This document shows positions 8,513-18,765 of a DNA stretch of 64,000 nt, piece by piece. Source of the stretch: UBA1794 sp050946375 (GTDB lineage Bacteria > Bacteroidota > Bacteroidia > Bacteroidales > Bacteroidaceae); assembly GCA_050946375.1 (NCBI GenBank), contig JBMNUT010000006.1:93060-157059 (forward strand), in the 5' to 3' direction. The notes beneath the pieces were generated by a model. The model had not been told where the DNA came from, did no database searches, and saw only the letters and a program-made list of their open reading frames with translations. Numbering within the stretch: position 1 is the first letter of the stretch; every line of letters begins with the position of its first letter. The translations under genes were made by a program, and so were the position numbers.

Positions 8513-10834
8513 TTATTTCTCCGGAACGAGCGTCCCGTCCAGACGAGCCACCTCCTGCAAGTCCGGAATCTTATGAAGCGTATTGAGCAAGCGCCGCACA
8601 TCTTCGACGTCGTGCACGTAGATCTGCCCGTTCATCTCGAAGATTCCGTCGCGCGTCTGCACATTCAGGCTGCAAATGTCCATGCCCAATTCCTCGGAAA
8701 TGGCCCGGACCACACTCAGCAACACGCCCCTTTCGTCAATTCCCTTCACGAAAATCGGAACCGGGAAAGACAGTTCCTTATGCGTATCCCAGCGCGCAGC
8801 CACAATACGGTTACCGTAGCTGCTCTTCAGCTTGGCCGCAATGGAACACTGGCACTTATGAATGATGATTCTGCCCTCGTCGTCCACGTAGCCCAGCACG
8901 TCATCGCCCGGAATAGGATTGCAGCACGGAGCGATACGCACCTCCTTCTGCAGGCTTTGCTCCGTAAGTTTCAAGACCGTGCGCGGGTCGATATGCGCAG
9001 CCTGACCCTTGTTCTCCAGCAACTGCGCCGGCGAAACGGCAGTCTGCGCCTGGTTCTTGTTCCGGTTGCCCAGCCCCAGCGAGAGATGGGGAATAAACTT
9101 CTTCCACCCCTTGCCCGACCGCTTGGCGCGCAGCATCTCCACATCCTCCGGACCCAGCTTCAGATTTCCCGAGCCGATAGCCACAAACATCTCGTCCTTC
9201 GTGCGGAACCCGTGCGAAGCCATCAGGCGGTCGATGGTCTGTATCTCCATGAGCAGCCCTTCCCCCCGCAAGAATTCGGAAAGCATCTCCTCCCCCTTCT
9301 TCTCCGTGGCACGCTGCTCCTTGTGAAGCACCGACATAATCTTCGACTTCGCCCGCGCCGTCGTCACATAGTCCTCCCACGCCGGCTGAACGCGCTGCGC
9401 CTTCGACGTAAGGATTTCCACCTGGTCGCCACTCTGCAGGCGGTAACTCAGCGGAACGAGGCGATGATTCACCTTCGCCCCGATGCAGTGGCAGCCCACA
9501 TACGTATGAATCGAGAAAGCAAAGTCCAGAGCCGTCGCGCCCTGCGGCATGGTTTTCAGGTCACCCTTGGGCGTAAACACATAAATCTCCGAAGAAAAGA
9601 GATTCAGCTTGATCGTATCCAGAAAATCAATCGCATCCGGCTGCGGATCGTCGAGAATTTCCTTAATCGTCTTGAGCCACTTGTCCAGTTCGCCCTCCTC
9701 CTCGCTGACGAGACCGCCCTCGCCCTCCTTATATTTCCAGTGCGCGGCAAAACCCTGCTCCGCAATCTCGTCCATGCGGCGGCTGCGGATCTGCACTTCG
9801 ATCCACTCCCCCTCGTTGCTCATGAGCGTCACGTGCAACGACTGGTAGCCGTTCGCCTTCGGATGGCTCACCCAGTCGCGGAAACGGTCGGGATGCGGCT
9901 TGTAGAGGCGCGTGAGCATGGCGTAAATCTGAAAGCAGATATTCACCTCGTCCTGCCCCTCCTCCGGGTCGAAGATGATGCGCACCGCCATCAAGTCGTA
10001 AATCTCCTCGAAAGGCACATGCTTCGTCTCCATCTTGTTCCAGATGGAATAGACCGACTTCACCCGAGCCTTCAGCTCATAGTGCATCCCCTTCTTGTCC
10101 AGCGCCTCCCGGATGGGCGCCGTGAAACGCACGAAACGCTCCTCCCGGCTCTCCGCGCCGGCCGCCAGCTTCTGCGAGATAGCCGCATAAGCCTCCGGAT
10201 GCTCATACTTGAAGCTCAAGTCCTCCAGCTCCGTCTTTATCTTGTTCAGCCCCAGGCGGTGCGCCAGCGGCGCATATATGTAGAGCGTCTCCCCCGCCAC
10301 CTTATACTGCTTAAAGGGCGGCAGCGAGCCCAAGGTACGCATGTTGTGCAGGCGGTCGGCCATCTTGATGAGTATCACCCGGATATCATCGTTCATCGTA
10401 AGCAGCAACTTCTTGAAGTTCTCCGCCTGCGCCGAAGCCTTGTCGCCGAATATACCCCCCGAAATCTTCGTCAGCCCGCCCACCAGCTGGGCAATCTTGG
10501 CACCGAAGATATTCTCGATGTCCTCCACCGTATAGTCCGTGTCCTCCACCACATCGTGCAGCAATGCCGCACTGATCGACGTCGAACCCAACCCAATCTC
10601 CGTACACACAATGCGCGCCACGGCAATAGGATGCAGGATATACGGCTCCCCGCTCGCCCGTTTCACACCGCGGTGCGCCTGGTTGGCAAAGTTGAAAGCC
10701 TGGGTGATGATTTCCACCCGCTTGCGGTGGTTGCTGGCAAGATAATCCTTCAGAAGCTCGTCGAAACTACTGCGAATCAACAAATCCTCCTTACTGGGCT
10801 GGGGCTGTGGAGCCGAATCTACACGCGAATCCAT
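8513..10834 (-). CDS. rel: Bifunctional (p)ppGpp synthetase/hydrolase (Rel/SpoT)
   Basis: Controls the stringent-response alarmone. In the 773-residue protein the N-terminal hydrolase domain has an intact HD motif (LLHDVVED, His93-Asp94). The synthetase domain follows (VKSVYSIWNKM, YDLMAVRIIFDPEE). Then come a TGS domain (EIYVFTPKGDLKTMPQGATALDFAFSIH, in two pieces) and a C-terminal ACT domain (FVKGIDERGVLLSVVRAIS). Both activities are therefore expected. I prefer ATG 10834 over 10876 because the extra residues look unconserved. The gene leads a transcript continuing into queD, queE and a GNAT gene. Confidence 0.92.
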   Translation of the reverse strand: MDSRVDSAPQPQPSKEDLLIRSSFDELLKDYLASNHRKRVEIITQAFNFANQAHRGVKRASGEPYILHPIAVARIVCTEIGLGSTSISAALLHDVVEDTDYTVEDIENIFGAKIAQLVGGLTKISGGIFGDKASAQAENFKKLLLTMNDDIRVILIKMADRLHNMRTLGSLPPFKQYKVAGETLYIYAPLAHRLGLNKIKTELEDLSFKYEHPEAYAAISQKLAAGAESREERFVRFTAPIREALDKKGMHYELKARVKSVYSIWNKMETKHVPFEEIYDLMAVRIIFDPEEGQDEVNICFQIYAMLTRLYKPHPDRFRDWVSHPKANGYQSLHVTLMSNEGEWIEVQIRSRRMDEIAEQGFAAHWKYKEGEGGLVSEEEGELDKWLKTIKEILDDPQPDAIDFLDTIKLNLFSSEIYVFTPKGDLKTMPQGATALDFAFSIHTYVGCHCIGAKVNHRLVPLSYRLQSGDQVEILTSKAQRVQPAWEDYVTTARAKSKIMSVLHKEQRATEKKGEEMLSEFLRGEGLLMEIQTIDRLMASHGFRTKDEMFVAIGSGNLKLGPEDVEMLRAKRSGKGWKKFIPHLSLGLGNRNKNQAQTAVSPAQLLENKGQAAHIDPRTVLKLTEQSLQKEVRIAPCCNPIPGDDVLGYVDDEGRIIIHKCQCSIAAKLKSSYGNRIVAARWDTHKELSFPVPIFVKGIDERGVLLSVVRAISEELGMDICSLNVQTRDGIFEMNGQIYVHDVEDVRRLLNTLHKIPDLQEVARLDGTLVPEK

Positions 10835-10863
10835 TTCTCGAATTTTTCGGGTATATCCACCTG

Positions 10864-10871
10864 CAAACTTA
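10864..10871 (-). promoter_or_regulatory. Possible -7 box for rel
   Basis: TAAGTTTG on the minus strand, about 30 bases before the rel start. A TTTG lies 24 bp further upstream, longer than the usual 20-bp spacer, so this is a weak call. Confidence 0.4.
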
Positions 10872-11000
10872 CACAAAATTCCCGAAAACTCCTCACAAAT
10901 CCCCTCCGGAAATCACACCAAATTTCCACACGTCCACCCTACCTTATATATAATACCGGCCACCCGTCCCCCCGTTTGCCGCCTCCACCACCCTACGCAA

Positions 11001-11030
11001 CGCGGGCGCACCCTCCCGGGTACGCCCGCG
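11001..11030 (-). terminator. Hairpin downstream of the fimbrial operon
   Basis: CGCGGGCG and ACCC pair with GGGT and CGCCCGCG around a short loop. It lies 40 bases past the stop of the last fimbrial gene; there is no good T-tract on the minus strand. Confidence 0.5.
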
Positions 11031-11070
11031 CATCATAACAACTTTTTTACCCTTTCGGGCTATTATTGCA

Positions 11071-14000
11071 CTACTTTAAAGCCACTTTATACGAGTGCGT
11101 AGCACCGTCGGCCTGCACCGTCACCACATACGTGCCACCTGCCAGTCCCGACGTCCGGCACACCTCCTCGTTCAGCGCACCCGAGTCGTAGCAGAGCGCA
11201 CCGGCCGCGTCATAAACCCTGACGCGCTCCAGCGTCTGCCCAACGGCCGCCACAATCAGTTCACCCGGCAGCGGAGAGTAAACCGAAACCTCCTTCTCCC
11301 GCTCGTCCGGCAACTCCTCCAGACCGGTGAAGTCGCCCGTCGCACGCAGGAAGTAACGTCCGTGCGAAGAGCCCTTGAGCGTCATCGTGTACCCCTCCGT
11401 CAGCGGCGTCTCCGTGCGCGTCTCCGCGTCGTAGAGCGATGCCTCGGCCAGGTTGCTCACCCCGTTGAAAGAGAGCGTCACCGCCTCCTCCTCGTCGGTC
11501 GCATATACGCCCAGCGGAATCATCTGTGCCCCCGCCAGACGGTTGATGGCAGCCGCCTTCTGTCCGGCCACGGAGTACACGAGCGGCACGTAAGCCCCCG
11601 CACCGAAGTCCACGAGCTGCACGTCCTCACCCTCGGCATATCCGTCGTCCGCACGGTTCGAGAACGACACAAGCGCCGTACTGCGTCCCGCTGCATTGGC
11701 AGCCGTCAGCACAAGTCCTCCGTTCGTAGTGGAAGTCCCGCCCTCGGCCTGCAGATTCAGGCTCTGCATGGCCGCGGTGAACGTCACTGTGTTGTTCGTT
11801 TCATTTTCATTTGCACGTTTCACATAGAACGCCTCATGCGGAGCAACCAACACGCTTCCTTCACCCGTTGTGCTCACCCAACTCGTTGCGTCCTCATCCA
11901 ATACACCGGCCACAGGGTCGCCATTATCACCCGTTGTCCAGTATTCTTGCGCCAACACGTCTTCATTCGCTTCCAGGAACTTCACCACATCCAGATGTGT
12001 CACAAACGGGTTGCCCACGATGAAGTATTGCCCATCCTCGGAAGGCTGTAAATCTACGCCAAAGGACTGCTTATCCGTTCCTATTGTTTCACCATTATAT
12101 TCATCCTTATTCCGGGTAAAGAGTTCGGAAGACGCCAGTTTCCCGGCATTATCCCGGTTGAGAATCCCCGACTGCACCGTATAGGAAGTATTCGATTTGG
12201 GGAAACGGAACAAAAGCGAATTGCCACCATCATAAGTAGCTTCGGAAGCCTTCAGAGAGAAGCCTGCACCTGCCGTGTACGGAACAGAAGCGTCGTTGTA
12301 AGCCGCACTCCACTCCGACCTTCCAAGAGTAACATCAGTTGTTGTTCCTCCAGCAGTCTCGATAATCGAAACATTCGGGCCCCAACTTCGTTGATATACA
12401 TAAGGGCTATTTCCCTTATCTGTAATTTCCCGGAAATAAGGCCGTTCTTTATCCGTACCCGACTCCTGCGTGTACCAGTCACCGGCTACTACACCCGACA
12501 ACGGCAGTCCCACGTTCGTCCACTTCAAGGTCGGCACTTTCACGTCTACCCAAGCCGTATTGTAGAGCAAATACTGGGCATTGAGCATCTGCGCACCCGG
12601 TTCGAAGTGAATCTGGTCGCAAAGCGACACACGGAACTGCTGGGTTGAGAAATTAGGAAGTTCACCCGCATCCTCTTCCGAACCCGTTTTCTCGTACACC
12701 ATCAGGTCATACTGTATGTCCTGCGTAGGAGCTCCAATATGACTCGGGCGCTGGCTACCCCAGTCAGCACCTTCCTCTCCTATCATAAATCCGGCAGGAT
12801 ACAACTCTACCACACTATTGGCCGGCATGATCACCTTGGAGAAGAGCATCGGCACATAGGCACTTTCCCTTGCATTGGCAATATCATCGGCGTAGTTCTC
12901 ATCGTTACTTACATATTCCGATGCCTCATAATTCAAGTCCTCATTGTCGGCACGGCGCCAGTTATTGTCGTTGCTCCAGTTGTCCGTAGCCCCGCCCTGC
13001 CATACCAGGTATTCAGGCACTACATCCATCCGTATCGTGAGCTGGCCCATACAGCTGTTGGTCACCTCCGTGCCACTGGTATATTCTTCGAAACGCACCA
13101 GAATATTATAGTAATAACCTTCTTTCGCTTCAAAATCTTTATCGAAAGTAATTTGCATCGTACCTACATCCCGCGAAGAACCTTCGCCGGTTGGTACATA
13201 AGCACGAAGATACTCTATCGTTCCGACAGGAAGATCAAGCTGGGAGAAGTCCGCACCGAACTTATCCGCATAAGCAGGGTCATTCGTACCAATGAGGAAA
13301 ATCCGATTGTAATCGTCGTCGACATTCGAGCGCGGTATGCCCAGAAATTCGACTTCATCACTGGTAGCTTTCGCCCCGCGCAGATCAATGGTCAGGGTTT
13401 CATTACTACCGTCTTTGATGGCCTCTATCTGCTTCAGACCGATACGGAGATTCGGATTGAACGCATCATTCGGGTAGTTTATCGTGCCAAACCCGGCATG
13501 CAACTCCGGAGCCTCATCGCTTGTTTCGAGCATCAGAGGAATATATTCCCAGCAGATTGTCGCCCACAGGTCTTCGTCTACCACGGTGCCATCATCATCC
13601 GGCAATGTAATCTCACCGGGAGGCAAATCGGTTTTGATCGGCTGCACAATCAGGTATAATCCCGACTCGAGAAGCGTAATGTTGATGTTCTCCTGATGCA
13701 GGACAAGCGGTTGGTTGTAGCTACCGTCAGGTGCCTTTACCGTCAAGTAATGATGTATCAAGTTGTACATATCCTCAGAGAAACTTCCTTCCGCCGGTGT
13801 CTCTGTCTCACTCAACGTTTCCGCATCGGGGTATTCCTCACGGAAAGCAATCAAAGCGTCACGCAACGAAACGTTACCATATTCCGAATTCTCTTCGAGG
13901 TATTCGTCCTCCGTACCGAAGAACCAGTCGAAGTAAACGCCGTGTTCCACGGTGAAATAATGGTCGTTCGGATCGCCTCCCACTGTATAAGGGATCTGCA

Positions 14001-17000
14001 CCTGGGTAGAGAAGTTGAAGATATTTCCGGCGCAATACGTCACATCCGGGCTTACGACTTCACCGTTCACCTTGAGCAAAGCCTGTGAAGTGACACGGAA
14101 ATCCGTACTGATGGCGCACACATCGCCGTACCCAGTCAGCAAATCTGCAGCCTTTGCCTGGTCATCACCTGCCTCGCGCGGACTGATAAGCAGGACATAA
14201 GGATAGTTAGGCGTCAGCGTCGAGTAGAAATCGGCAATCAATTCACGGTTATCCGCCTGCGCGGTACCCTGTCGGTAAAATACTCCGTTCGTATAGTCAC
14301 CAGAGAAAGCCCAATTATTGTCATTAGCGTTATAAGACGCATTATTGCCAAAGATTTCGTTGAATGCGATGGAAGCTATCTTGGCCCCGTCGCCACTTAC
14401 TTCTCCGGCACCATTCACACGACCATAAATCGGTATCAGATATTGGTCCAAGTCTTCCAACTGGGTCACATCGTTATTTACGGCTTCCATGTCGCGTTCG
14501 AACTGCGAAAGGTTGAGGAAAGCAATGTCAATGTAACGCGTATTATCCGAAGCCTCGTCGTCATCGATACCCAAGCGGGAAGCCAGACGGTTCCAGTCCA
14601 GCGCAATGTTCATCTTCGTAGCCTCGCCCACGCAAGTCGACTCCAGCTGGGTCACCGTAGCCGAAGGCTGGGCTATGTAGATGCGTATGTTGTCCAGGCA
14701 GAAGTCACCGCCACCCGTCGAGGCGCAATAGTTCTCGATTTGCAGGACATACGATTCATATTCATCGTTCGTAGCCGCCGTTCCCTCATTGATAAATGAG
14801 AAATAAAGCTGCAGCCATTCCTGTTGGGTAATGTTACCACAACCGGGAATATTCGGACTCAATCGGTCCGTACGGCGTATTTGCCCCGTATAGTGGCGGT
14901 AAAGCGGAGTCATGTTCCCGTCTGCGTCCACGCCCATAATCGTAAAGAGCATGGCGGCATCGTCACTACCAGCGTTCGCACTCTTCACCCATGCGGTTAC
15001 AAACAGTTCGCTACCGGCACAAAGCGGTTCCGTAAAAGGAATCTGCGCAATGATACCCGGACGGTCGGAAGCATCGATATACAGATGATAGGTATCGCCT
15101 TCATAGAGAGGTTGCGGTGTTACAACAGTACTTGTATCTGCATCATATTCTTTATAGTTATCATAGCGCATCAAGCTATAGAAACCCCATTCGGCAAACT
15201 GATTTGTATTGTTGAACTCACCATTTGCGTGGGTCGAACCGTCGTAGAACGAATAAGAACTGCTTCCCCACTCCAACGGGAACGGATAATATCCGGCCTG
15301 GTAATTCCCACCTTCGGTAAATGCCTGCGACACATTTATATCGTAGTCGAAGTCGAGCTTGGTCAAGAGCTTGAGTGCCGGATTGTTCTCCATATTCTCC
15401 GGCACACGGAAGGAATAATCCTTCCAAGGCACATTACTGTCTATCTTATCCGGCTCCTTTAGTTGTTCCAGCTGCGAATAAGTCAACAGACTGGCTTCGG
15501 CACGGAACGTCAACCGGTAGCGGGCTATATTATAAGTTGTGCCACCAGCCGTTTTTGTCACCAATATCGTAGCCGTCGAGACACCGTCACCGTCCTCATC
15601 ATCCACGGTCTTCGTACCGTATGTAGCGTCTGAGTTCGGATAAGCAAAGAATATTCGCCGGTTCTCTCCGCTGATGGTGGCAGAAAGTGCTCCTTCATAC
15701 GCATCTCTATTACCTCTTTTGTTAGTGGTGGTCGAATTATTTATCCCAGCCGTCACCAAAGTTATGCCCGCTGCATTATCTTCAATACTAATATTCAAGG
15801 TATTCCCGTCATCATCGGCTGATACACCGGGTATTGCATAAGACTGGGCATCTTTGGAAAGCGAAATCAGTTCCGAAGTCTCACCGGAGATTCGGGTAAA
15901 AGGCATCGAAATCTCGTATTCTTCCAGATACAATGAATTCTCTCCATTTCCGCCTCCCTGATAGTTAGAATTGGTCAAGCGGCCATGGCCGTTCTTCCAG
16001 GTTTCCGTTTCATTAGCGCCTCCCCGGCCATCTACACCGATCACATAAAATAATACCCGATGGCTTAACGTAGGTTCATAACAATTGTATTGCCCTTGAT
16101 TAAAAAAAGAATGTTCGTTGTTGTGCCCCGGCTCATAACTTTCAGGATCATAAAAGTCTTTATAGGGAGACACATCAACTGCAACCAAATAGTAATTGTT
16201 ATTGTCCTGACCGATTTCCCAATTGCTGAACTCATCATCGGTAGGATAATAAAACGTCATACTATAAAGGTTGCTATTTAAGGGACTACCCACATATCCA
16301 TTAGACAACCGTGAACCGGTCTGCCCGGAAGTGGGGGTTAACAAGTCATAGACTCCACCATTTCTATTTCCCGTTTGAAACAAACCATCCGTACGGAAAT
16401 TATACCAGCGCTGATAAGCCGAGGCACTGACCGAAGAATTCATCTTATCCGGTATGGAAAGCGTTATCGATTGGCCTTTGTGCATGTAAATCGTATCGAT
16501 ATAAGTATGTGTAGCCTGAATACTGTCGTTCGCACCCGTAGTAAAAGGCCCTGCAAAATACTTGCTATCATCAAATGTATCGAAACTTACCGATGTTCCA
16601 CCTTTGGAGCGCATTGTGTGCCACTTAGCATAACGATGCACGATTGTATAATCCAATCGATTACCGGAACCTTGGTAGAATTCAATTTCAGAAATGGCAA
16701 TATACCTTCGGTTATAAGCAGTTGTCATGGAAAGACGGACTTGGGAGACACCGGACACATCAGCAAAATCAAAAGTCAGGCTTGTCTCCGAACGATCATA
16801 AGGAAATGTTTCAACAGTAATCCAACTATTATTTACTTGTGCCTCCAAAGTAATAGTCGCCGGACGAGTCTCTGTATCTGTTATTGTTGTAGGACATTTC
16901 ACGGTCATTCGATTAAAATCGACAGTACGATTAAAAGATATCGTCAAAGACGTTGAACCGGCTTTTCCTGTCTGCCAATAAGAATCGCCATTTCCATCTA

Positions 17001-17232
17001 CTACATTCTGAATATTAGTCCTATTACTATTACCATCATTTGTGGAAGCAGTAGCATTGGAAATTTGAGTATAGTTTTCATAGAAACGATCACCTTTCAC
17101 CTGCTGTGCGGCAGCATAAGACAGAGGCAGGGCAAGGAGCGCAAGCCCCAGCAGGCTGCGGAAGAGGGTCGCTCTTTTTCCCTTTTTGACCGAAAGGACT
17201 TGCCCGGAAAGCGGGCTATTGAAAAGTTTCAT
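11071..17232 (-). CDS. Giant secreted fimbria-associated protein with T9SS-like tail (Mfa5-like)
   Basis: A 2053-residue exported protein. It has an N-terminal signal (LLGLALLALPLSYAAA), then a discoidin-like (F5/8 type C) segment at about 55-195 with DGNGDSYWQT and ISEIEFYQG. A very long beta-rich, acidic body follows. The last ~80 residues (ELIVAAVGQTLERVRVYDAA, then LAGGTYVVTVQADG, then YKVALK) match a type IX secretion C-terminal sorting domain. It is the last gene of the fimbrial operon, 12 bases after the lipoprotein gene. This parallels Porphyromonas gingivalis, where mfa5 closes mfa1-5 and encodes a large T9SS-dependent tip protein. I saw no von Willebrand A domain, so the equivalence is positional only. 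Confidence 0.75.
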   Translation of the reverse strand: MKLFNSPLSGQVLSVKKGKRATLFRSLLGLALLALPLSYAAAQQVKGDRFYENYTQISNATASTNDGNSNRTNIQNVVDGNGDSYWQTGKAGSTSLTISFNRTVDFNRMTVKCPTTITDTETRPATITLEAQVNNSWITVETFPYDRSETSLTFDFADVSGVSQVRLSMTTAYNRRYIAISEIEFYQGSGNRLDYTIVHRYAKWHTMRSKGGTSVSFDTFDDSKYFAGPFTTGANDSIQATHTYIDTIYMHKGQSITLSIPDKMNSSVSASAYQRWYNFRTDGLFQTGNRNGGVYDLLTPTSGQTGSRLSNGYVGSPLNSNLYSMTFYYPTDDEFSNWEIGQDNNNYYLVAVDVSPYKDFYDPESYEPGHNNEHSFFNQGQYNCYEPTLSHRVLFYVIGVDGRGGANETETWKNGHGRLTNSNYQGGGNGENSLYLEEYEISMPFTRISGETSELISLSKDAQSYAIPGVSADDDGNTLNISIEDNAAGITLVTAGINNSTTTNKRGNRDAYEGALSATISGENRRIFFAYPNSDATYGTKTVDDEDGDGVSTATILVTKTAGGTTYNIARYRLTFRAEASLLTYSQLEQLKEPDKIDSNVPWKDYSFRVPENMENNPALKLLTKLDFDYDINVSQAFTEGGNYQAGYYPFPLEWGSSSYSFYDGSTHANGEFNNTNQFAEWGFYSLMRYDNYKEYDADTSTVVTPQPLYEGDTYHLYIDASDRPGIIAQIPFTEPLCAGSELFVTAWVKSANAGSDDAAMLFTIMGVDADGNMTPLYRHYTGQIRRTDRLSPNIPGCGNITQQEWLQLYFSFINEGTAATNDEYESYVLQIENYCASTGGGDFCLDNIRIYIAQPSATVTQLESTCVGEATKMNIALDWNRLASRLGIDDDEASDNTRYIDIAFLNLSQFERDMEAVNNDVTQLEDLDQYLIPIYGRVNGAGEVSGDGAKIASIAFNEIFGNNASYNANDNNWAFSGDYTNGVFYRQGTAQADNRELIADFYSTLTPNYPYVLLISPREAGDDQAKAADLLTGYGDVCAISTDFRVTSQALLKVNGEVVSPDVTYCAGNIFNFSTQVQIPYTVGGDPNDHYFTVEHGVYFDWFFGTEDEYLEENSEYGNVSLRDALIAFREEYPDAETLSETETPAEGSFSEDMYNLIHHYLTVKAPDGSYNQPLVLHQENINITLLESGLYLIVQPIKTDLPPGEITLPDDDGTVVDEDLWATICWEYIPLMLETSDEAPELHAGFGTINYPNDAFNPNLRIGLKQIEAIKDGSNETLTIDLRGAKATSDEVEFLGIPRSNVDDDYNRIFLIGTNDPAYADKFGADFSQLDLPVGTIEYLRAYVPTGEGSSRDVGTMQITFDKDFEAKEGYYYNILVRFEEYTSGTEVTNSCMGQLTIRMDVVPEYLVWQGGATDNWSNDNNWRRADNEDLNYEASEYVSNDENYADDIANARESAYVPMLFSKVIMPANSVVELYPAGFMIGEEGADWGSQRPSHIGAPTQDIQYDLMVYEKTGSEEDAGELPNFSTQQFRVSLCDQIHFEPGAQMLNAQYLLYNTAWVDVKVPTLKWTNVGLPLSGVVAGDWYTQESGTDKERPYFREITDKGNSPYVYQRSWGPNVSIIETAGGTTTDVTLGRSEWSAAYNDASVPYTAGAGFSLKASEATYDGGNSLLFRFPKSNTSYTVQSGILNRDNAGKLASSELFTRNKDEYNGETIGTDKQSFGVDLQPSEDGQYFIVGNPFVTHLDVVKFLEANEDVLAQEYWTTGDNGDPVAGVLDEDATSWVSTTGEGSVLVAPHEAFYVKRANENETNNTVTFTAAMQSLNLQAEGGTSTTNGGLVLTAANAAGRSTALVSFSNRADDGYAEGEDVQLVDFGAGAYVPLVYSVAGQKAAAINRLAGAQMIPLGVYATDEEEAVTLSFNGVSNLAEASLYDAETRTETPLTEGYTMTLKGSSHGRYFLRATGDFTGLEELPDEREKEVSVYSPLPGELIVAAVGQTLERVRVYDAAGALCYDSGALNEEVCRTSGLAGGTYVVTVQADGATHSYKVALK

Positions 17233-17244
17233 ATTGTGCGTCTC

Positions 17245-18753
17245 CTATTTTTTCATGTATAACGTTAGAATTTCAGGCTGCAGCCAGCAAGGCGTCAGCA
17301 GACTGCGCGTCGACAAACTACGTGTCGCGGCCGTAGCGATATTCTTCAGCTCGGCCAGCACGATGTTATAAGTACGCTCATACGTCGTATTATTATCCGT
17401 CCAAGTGACTTGCGCCTGCACGGTGAAAGACTTACCGATCAAGCGGTCGTCGCCACTGAACGAGCCTTTCACGGTCGTACCCACGTGGCTATCCGTACCA
17501 CCGTCGAACTGAATGCCCCACGGACTGTTAGGTATGTTCCAAACGACATTGTCTACATTGACCGGGCCACTCTCTCCCGTTACCGTAGGTATGGAGAGTT
17601 GGAATTGACCGCCCTCGCAAAGACCGGTTACGGTATAGGTGTCCTCGTTCGTCTGGCTTACATTCAATTCCAAAGGATACTCGTCGATAGGCGATTTCCA
17701 ACCCTTAACTTGCAGGCCCAGTTGCCAACCGGAGAGGGTAAGCGTCAGCGGGTAGATGCGGTTGCGGGGCAAATCATCCAGAGCTGTCGTGGCCGTGTAT
17801 TCGGTCACGCCTGCGGCGGTATTGCCAGTGTGGAGCGTCACGGTGAACGGCTTGTCGAGACGGGTTTCGTTCACGTAGACATCGCGAAACTCGATATCCC
17901 CAGCTTCGGTTGTACCGGCAATCCGCGCAATGTCACGGGAAAGCGTAGTCCACTCGCTTTGCCCCTCAGGCAGAGGTAGAGCGTCACTGATTTCATTCAA
18001 GCTATTCACCTCGTCAAAAAGTCCGACTACGGGTGCATAACCGGAAAAGGTGACATAGGCATCGTCGCCCACGGTCTCCCCGCCTTCCTCCAAATCGAGC
18101 GTAATCTTCACACGGCTGACGAGGCGGTCGAGGCCGACCGAAAGAGTGGTAGTCGTTTCGGTAACCTCCAGGTTTTCCGCTTTCCCGCACATGGGAATAA
18201 AGACCTGGAGGCCGTTGTTGAAATCTTCGTCGGAGATTCTGACTTTCGAGGCAGGATCGGGCAACTGAAGAGCTTTCAACGTCGCAATATAGGAAGCAAT
18301 ATTATCTCCTACCCCCAATGTGGACATTCGATTAAGTGTCTCGTTGTCCAATCCATCCCAGTTGGCAAATCCATAAAGGCTATATGTACCTACCTCCAAC
18401 TCGACCGGTTCGGAAGTAGCTTCTTCGAGCATTCCTTCTTCGGCCAGGGGATCGTCCTCACCCGAATGATAGAACTTGTATCGCAAAATATTGTTCTGGT
18501 CGACAACAAGGACACAGAAGTGATTCATGTACTCATGATTGTAGGCATTCGCATCGCCGCCCACACGGACTACGTGTCCCGCGTCCACCCGTTCGGAGGT
18601 GACAGAGAGCTGCACCGTAGCCCGACCGTCAGTGAGAGAAGGATCGGGGAAAGAATCCTCGTCGGAATAGCACGAGGCAAGGATGAGGGTGCATGCTGCC
18701 AGAAACAGCGGATGCAGCCGGAAATTTCGTATAATAGTCTGTTTCATGTTCAT
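17245..18753 (-). CDS. Fimbrial accessory lipoprotein (Mfa4/FimE-like position)
   Basis: A 502-residue lipoprotein with a signal ending at the lipobox LASC (LFLAACTLILASC). The body has features of fimbrillin-fold minor subunits: a Y/F-rich N-terminal sandwich (EVGTYSLYGFANWDG), then a DRLVSRVKITLDLEEG strand of the kind seen in Bacteroidales fimbrial subunits, and late IYPLTLTLSGWQ. Exact family was not identified. It is spaced 12 bases from both neighbours, so it is tightly co-transcribed. By position it corresponds to an accessory tip subunit. The start could be ATG 18753 or the in-frame ATG 6 bases later. Confidence 0.7.
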   Translation of the reverse strand: MNMKQTIIRNFRLHPLFLAACTLILASCYSDEDSFPDPSLTDGRATVQLSVTSERVDAGHVVRVGGDANAYNHEYMNHFCVLVVDQNNILRYKFYHSGEDDPLAEEGMLEEATSEPVELEVGTYSLYGFANWDGLDNETLNRMSTLGVGDNIASYIATLKALQLPDPASKVRISDEDFNNGLQVFIPMCGKAENLEVTETTTTLSVGLDRLVSRVKITLDLEEGGETVGDDAYVTFSGYAPVVGLFDEVNSLNEISDALPLPEGQSEWTTLSRDIARIAGTTEAGDIEFRDVYVNETRLDKPFTVTLHTGNTAAGVTEYTATTALDDLPRNRIYPLTLTLSGWQLGLQVKGWKSPIDEYPLELNVSQTNEDTYTVTGLCEGGQFQLSIPTVTGESGPVNVDNVVWNIPNSPWGIQFDGGTDSHVGTTVKGSFSGDDRLIGKSFTVQAQVTWTDNNTTYERTYNIVLAELKNIATAATRSLSTRSLLTPCWLQPEILTLYMKK

Positions 18754-18765
18754 TCCTCCTGAAGT

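Noticed and set aside
8471..11038. Long plus-strand open frame opposite rel
   Set aside because: It is the shadow of a well-recognised gene, typical of GC-rich coding sequence; the translation resembles no protein family.
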